From Yoonia sp. (GTDB lineage Bacteria > Pseudomonadota > Alphaproteobacteria > Rhodobacterales > Rhodobacteraceae): a stretch of DNA of 64,000 nucleotides. The notes under the pieces are model-generated. The model was given only the letters and a program-made list of their open reading frames with translations. It was not told where the DNA came from and searched no databases. The stretch is taken from assembly GCA_023955335.1 (NCBI GenBank), contig JAGSGF010000003.1:54360-118359 (forward strand). The letters run 5' to 3'. The position numbers and the translations under genes were made by a program. Positions within the stretch are counted from its first letter, which is position 1, and every line of letters begins with the position of its first letter. Shown here in pieces: positions 63,738 to 64,000 of this stretch.

Positions 63738-64000
63738 ATGAGAGATTTCGTTGACGGCACCGCCTTTAACAACGAACAAGGCAACCGTGCCCGCAAATTG
63801 TTCGCCGCAGTTGTGCTTGCCGCATTGGACGACGCGATTGCAGATGACAAGAAATATGGCAATGGCCCTGAGCAGATTGCACGCTGGGCACGGTCACGCG
63901 ATGGCCGCGAGGTCCTGTCTTGTGCAGGTATCGACCCGAACGAACGCGTTGTAACCGGCTTGATGGATTTTGTTGGCAAAGGTGTCCGCACATCCGTGGC
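63738..64000 (+). CDS. Small conserved protein (partial, 3' end outside)
   Basis: The first 87 residues of a protein beginning MRDFVDGTAFNNEQGNRARKL. It is Ala- and Arg-rich and helical with ARSRDGREVLSCAGIDPNERVV. It resembles a short hypothetical family (DUF6280-like) of Rhodobacteraceae, a recollection I cannot verify. Runs to the edge of the window, so its end and real length are unseen. Function unknown. Confidence 0.7.
   Translation, partial: MRDFVDGTAFNNEQGNRARKLFAAVVLAALDDAIADDKKYGNGPEQIARWARSRDGREVLSCAGIDPNERVVTGLMDFVGKGVRTSV

Noticed and set aside
1..64000. CRISPR array, prophage, insertion sequence or integrated element
   Set aside because: No direct repeat-spacer pattern, transposase, integrase or phage structural gene was seen; composition is uniform except for the small valS patch.

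Overview
The window reads as an ordinary chromosomal segment of a marine alphaproteobacterium of the Roseobacter/Rhodobacteraceae group. The basis is the moderately GC-rich coding sequence, the dnaG-rpoD pair, heterotetrameric sarcosine oxidase (soxBDAG), an Lrp-type regulator next to putA, TctABC with TctDE, two carbon monoxide dehydrogenase-like features, and clustered GANTC (CcrM) sites. I see no phage, insertion sequence, integrase or CRISPR array. Genus is not determinable by eye. The window opens inside a capsule gene (kpsC-like) and closes inside a small conserved gene.

Layout. 1-5 kb: kpsC end; leftward nrdR-ribD, an M20 amidohydrolase, yjbQ and a HlyU-family protein. 5-9.4 kb: leftward dnaG-rpoD, with a striking cluster of six GANTC sites between them. 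9.4-16 kb: leftward sarcosine oxidase operon soxB-soxD-soxA-soxG, preceded by a glutamate dehydrogenase with its own terminator. 16-18.4 kb: a membrane protein, a beta-hydroxyacid dehydrogenase and a TetR regulator. 18.4-23.1 kb: rightward lipoprotein, hom, glpX, recJ and tRNA-Glu. 23.2-28 kb: a five-gene rightward cluster (transglutaminase, permuted ATP-grasp, alpha-E, transglutaminase, Anbu proteasome homologue), the least understood system here. 28-29.4 kb: aroQ and a second beta-hydroxyacid dehydrogenase.

29.4-40.6 kb is a transport and catabolism block. A TctD/TctE two-component system with a periplasmic binding protein runs leftward, tctCBA runs rightward, and hyuA-hyuB-FAD oxidoreductase runs leftward into tctA. 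The grouping suggests regulated uptake and opening of a cyclic amide or carboxylate compound. 40.7-48.7 kb: a secreted protein, tRNA-Leu, a TPR protein, the divergent putR/putA pair, a rhomboid protease, suhB, and metR divergent from metF with a consensus MetR site between them. 49.7-54.2 kb: a PaaI-type thioesterase, a DUF2235 hydrolase overlapping an orphan form II CoxL-like molybdopterin subunit, and an HD protein. 54.3-64 kb: valS, a small secreted-type ORF, hisC-like aminotransferase, serine/alanine-glyoxylate aminotransferase, an ABC exporter, ygfZ, efp and a partial small gene.

Several genes meet in one-carbon and nitrogen metabolism: sarcosine oxidase (methylene-THF plus glycine), metF (methylene-THF reduction), glyoxylate aminotransferase, PutA and glutamate dehydrogenase. 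Genome organisation is very compact: several convergent pairs have interlocked stop codons, and many operon neighbours overlap by 4-23 bases. A 33-base repeat occurs twice, once forming the end of the soxG reading frame. All functional calls are from reading motifs and context; no database search was run.
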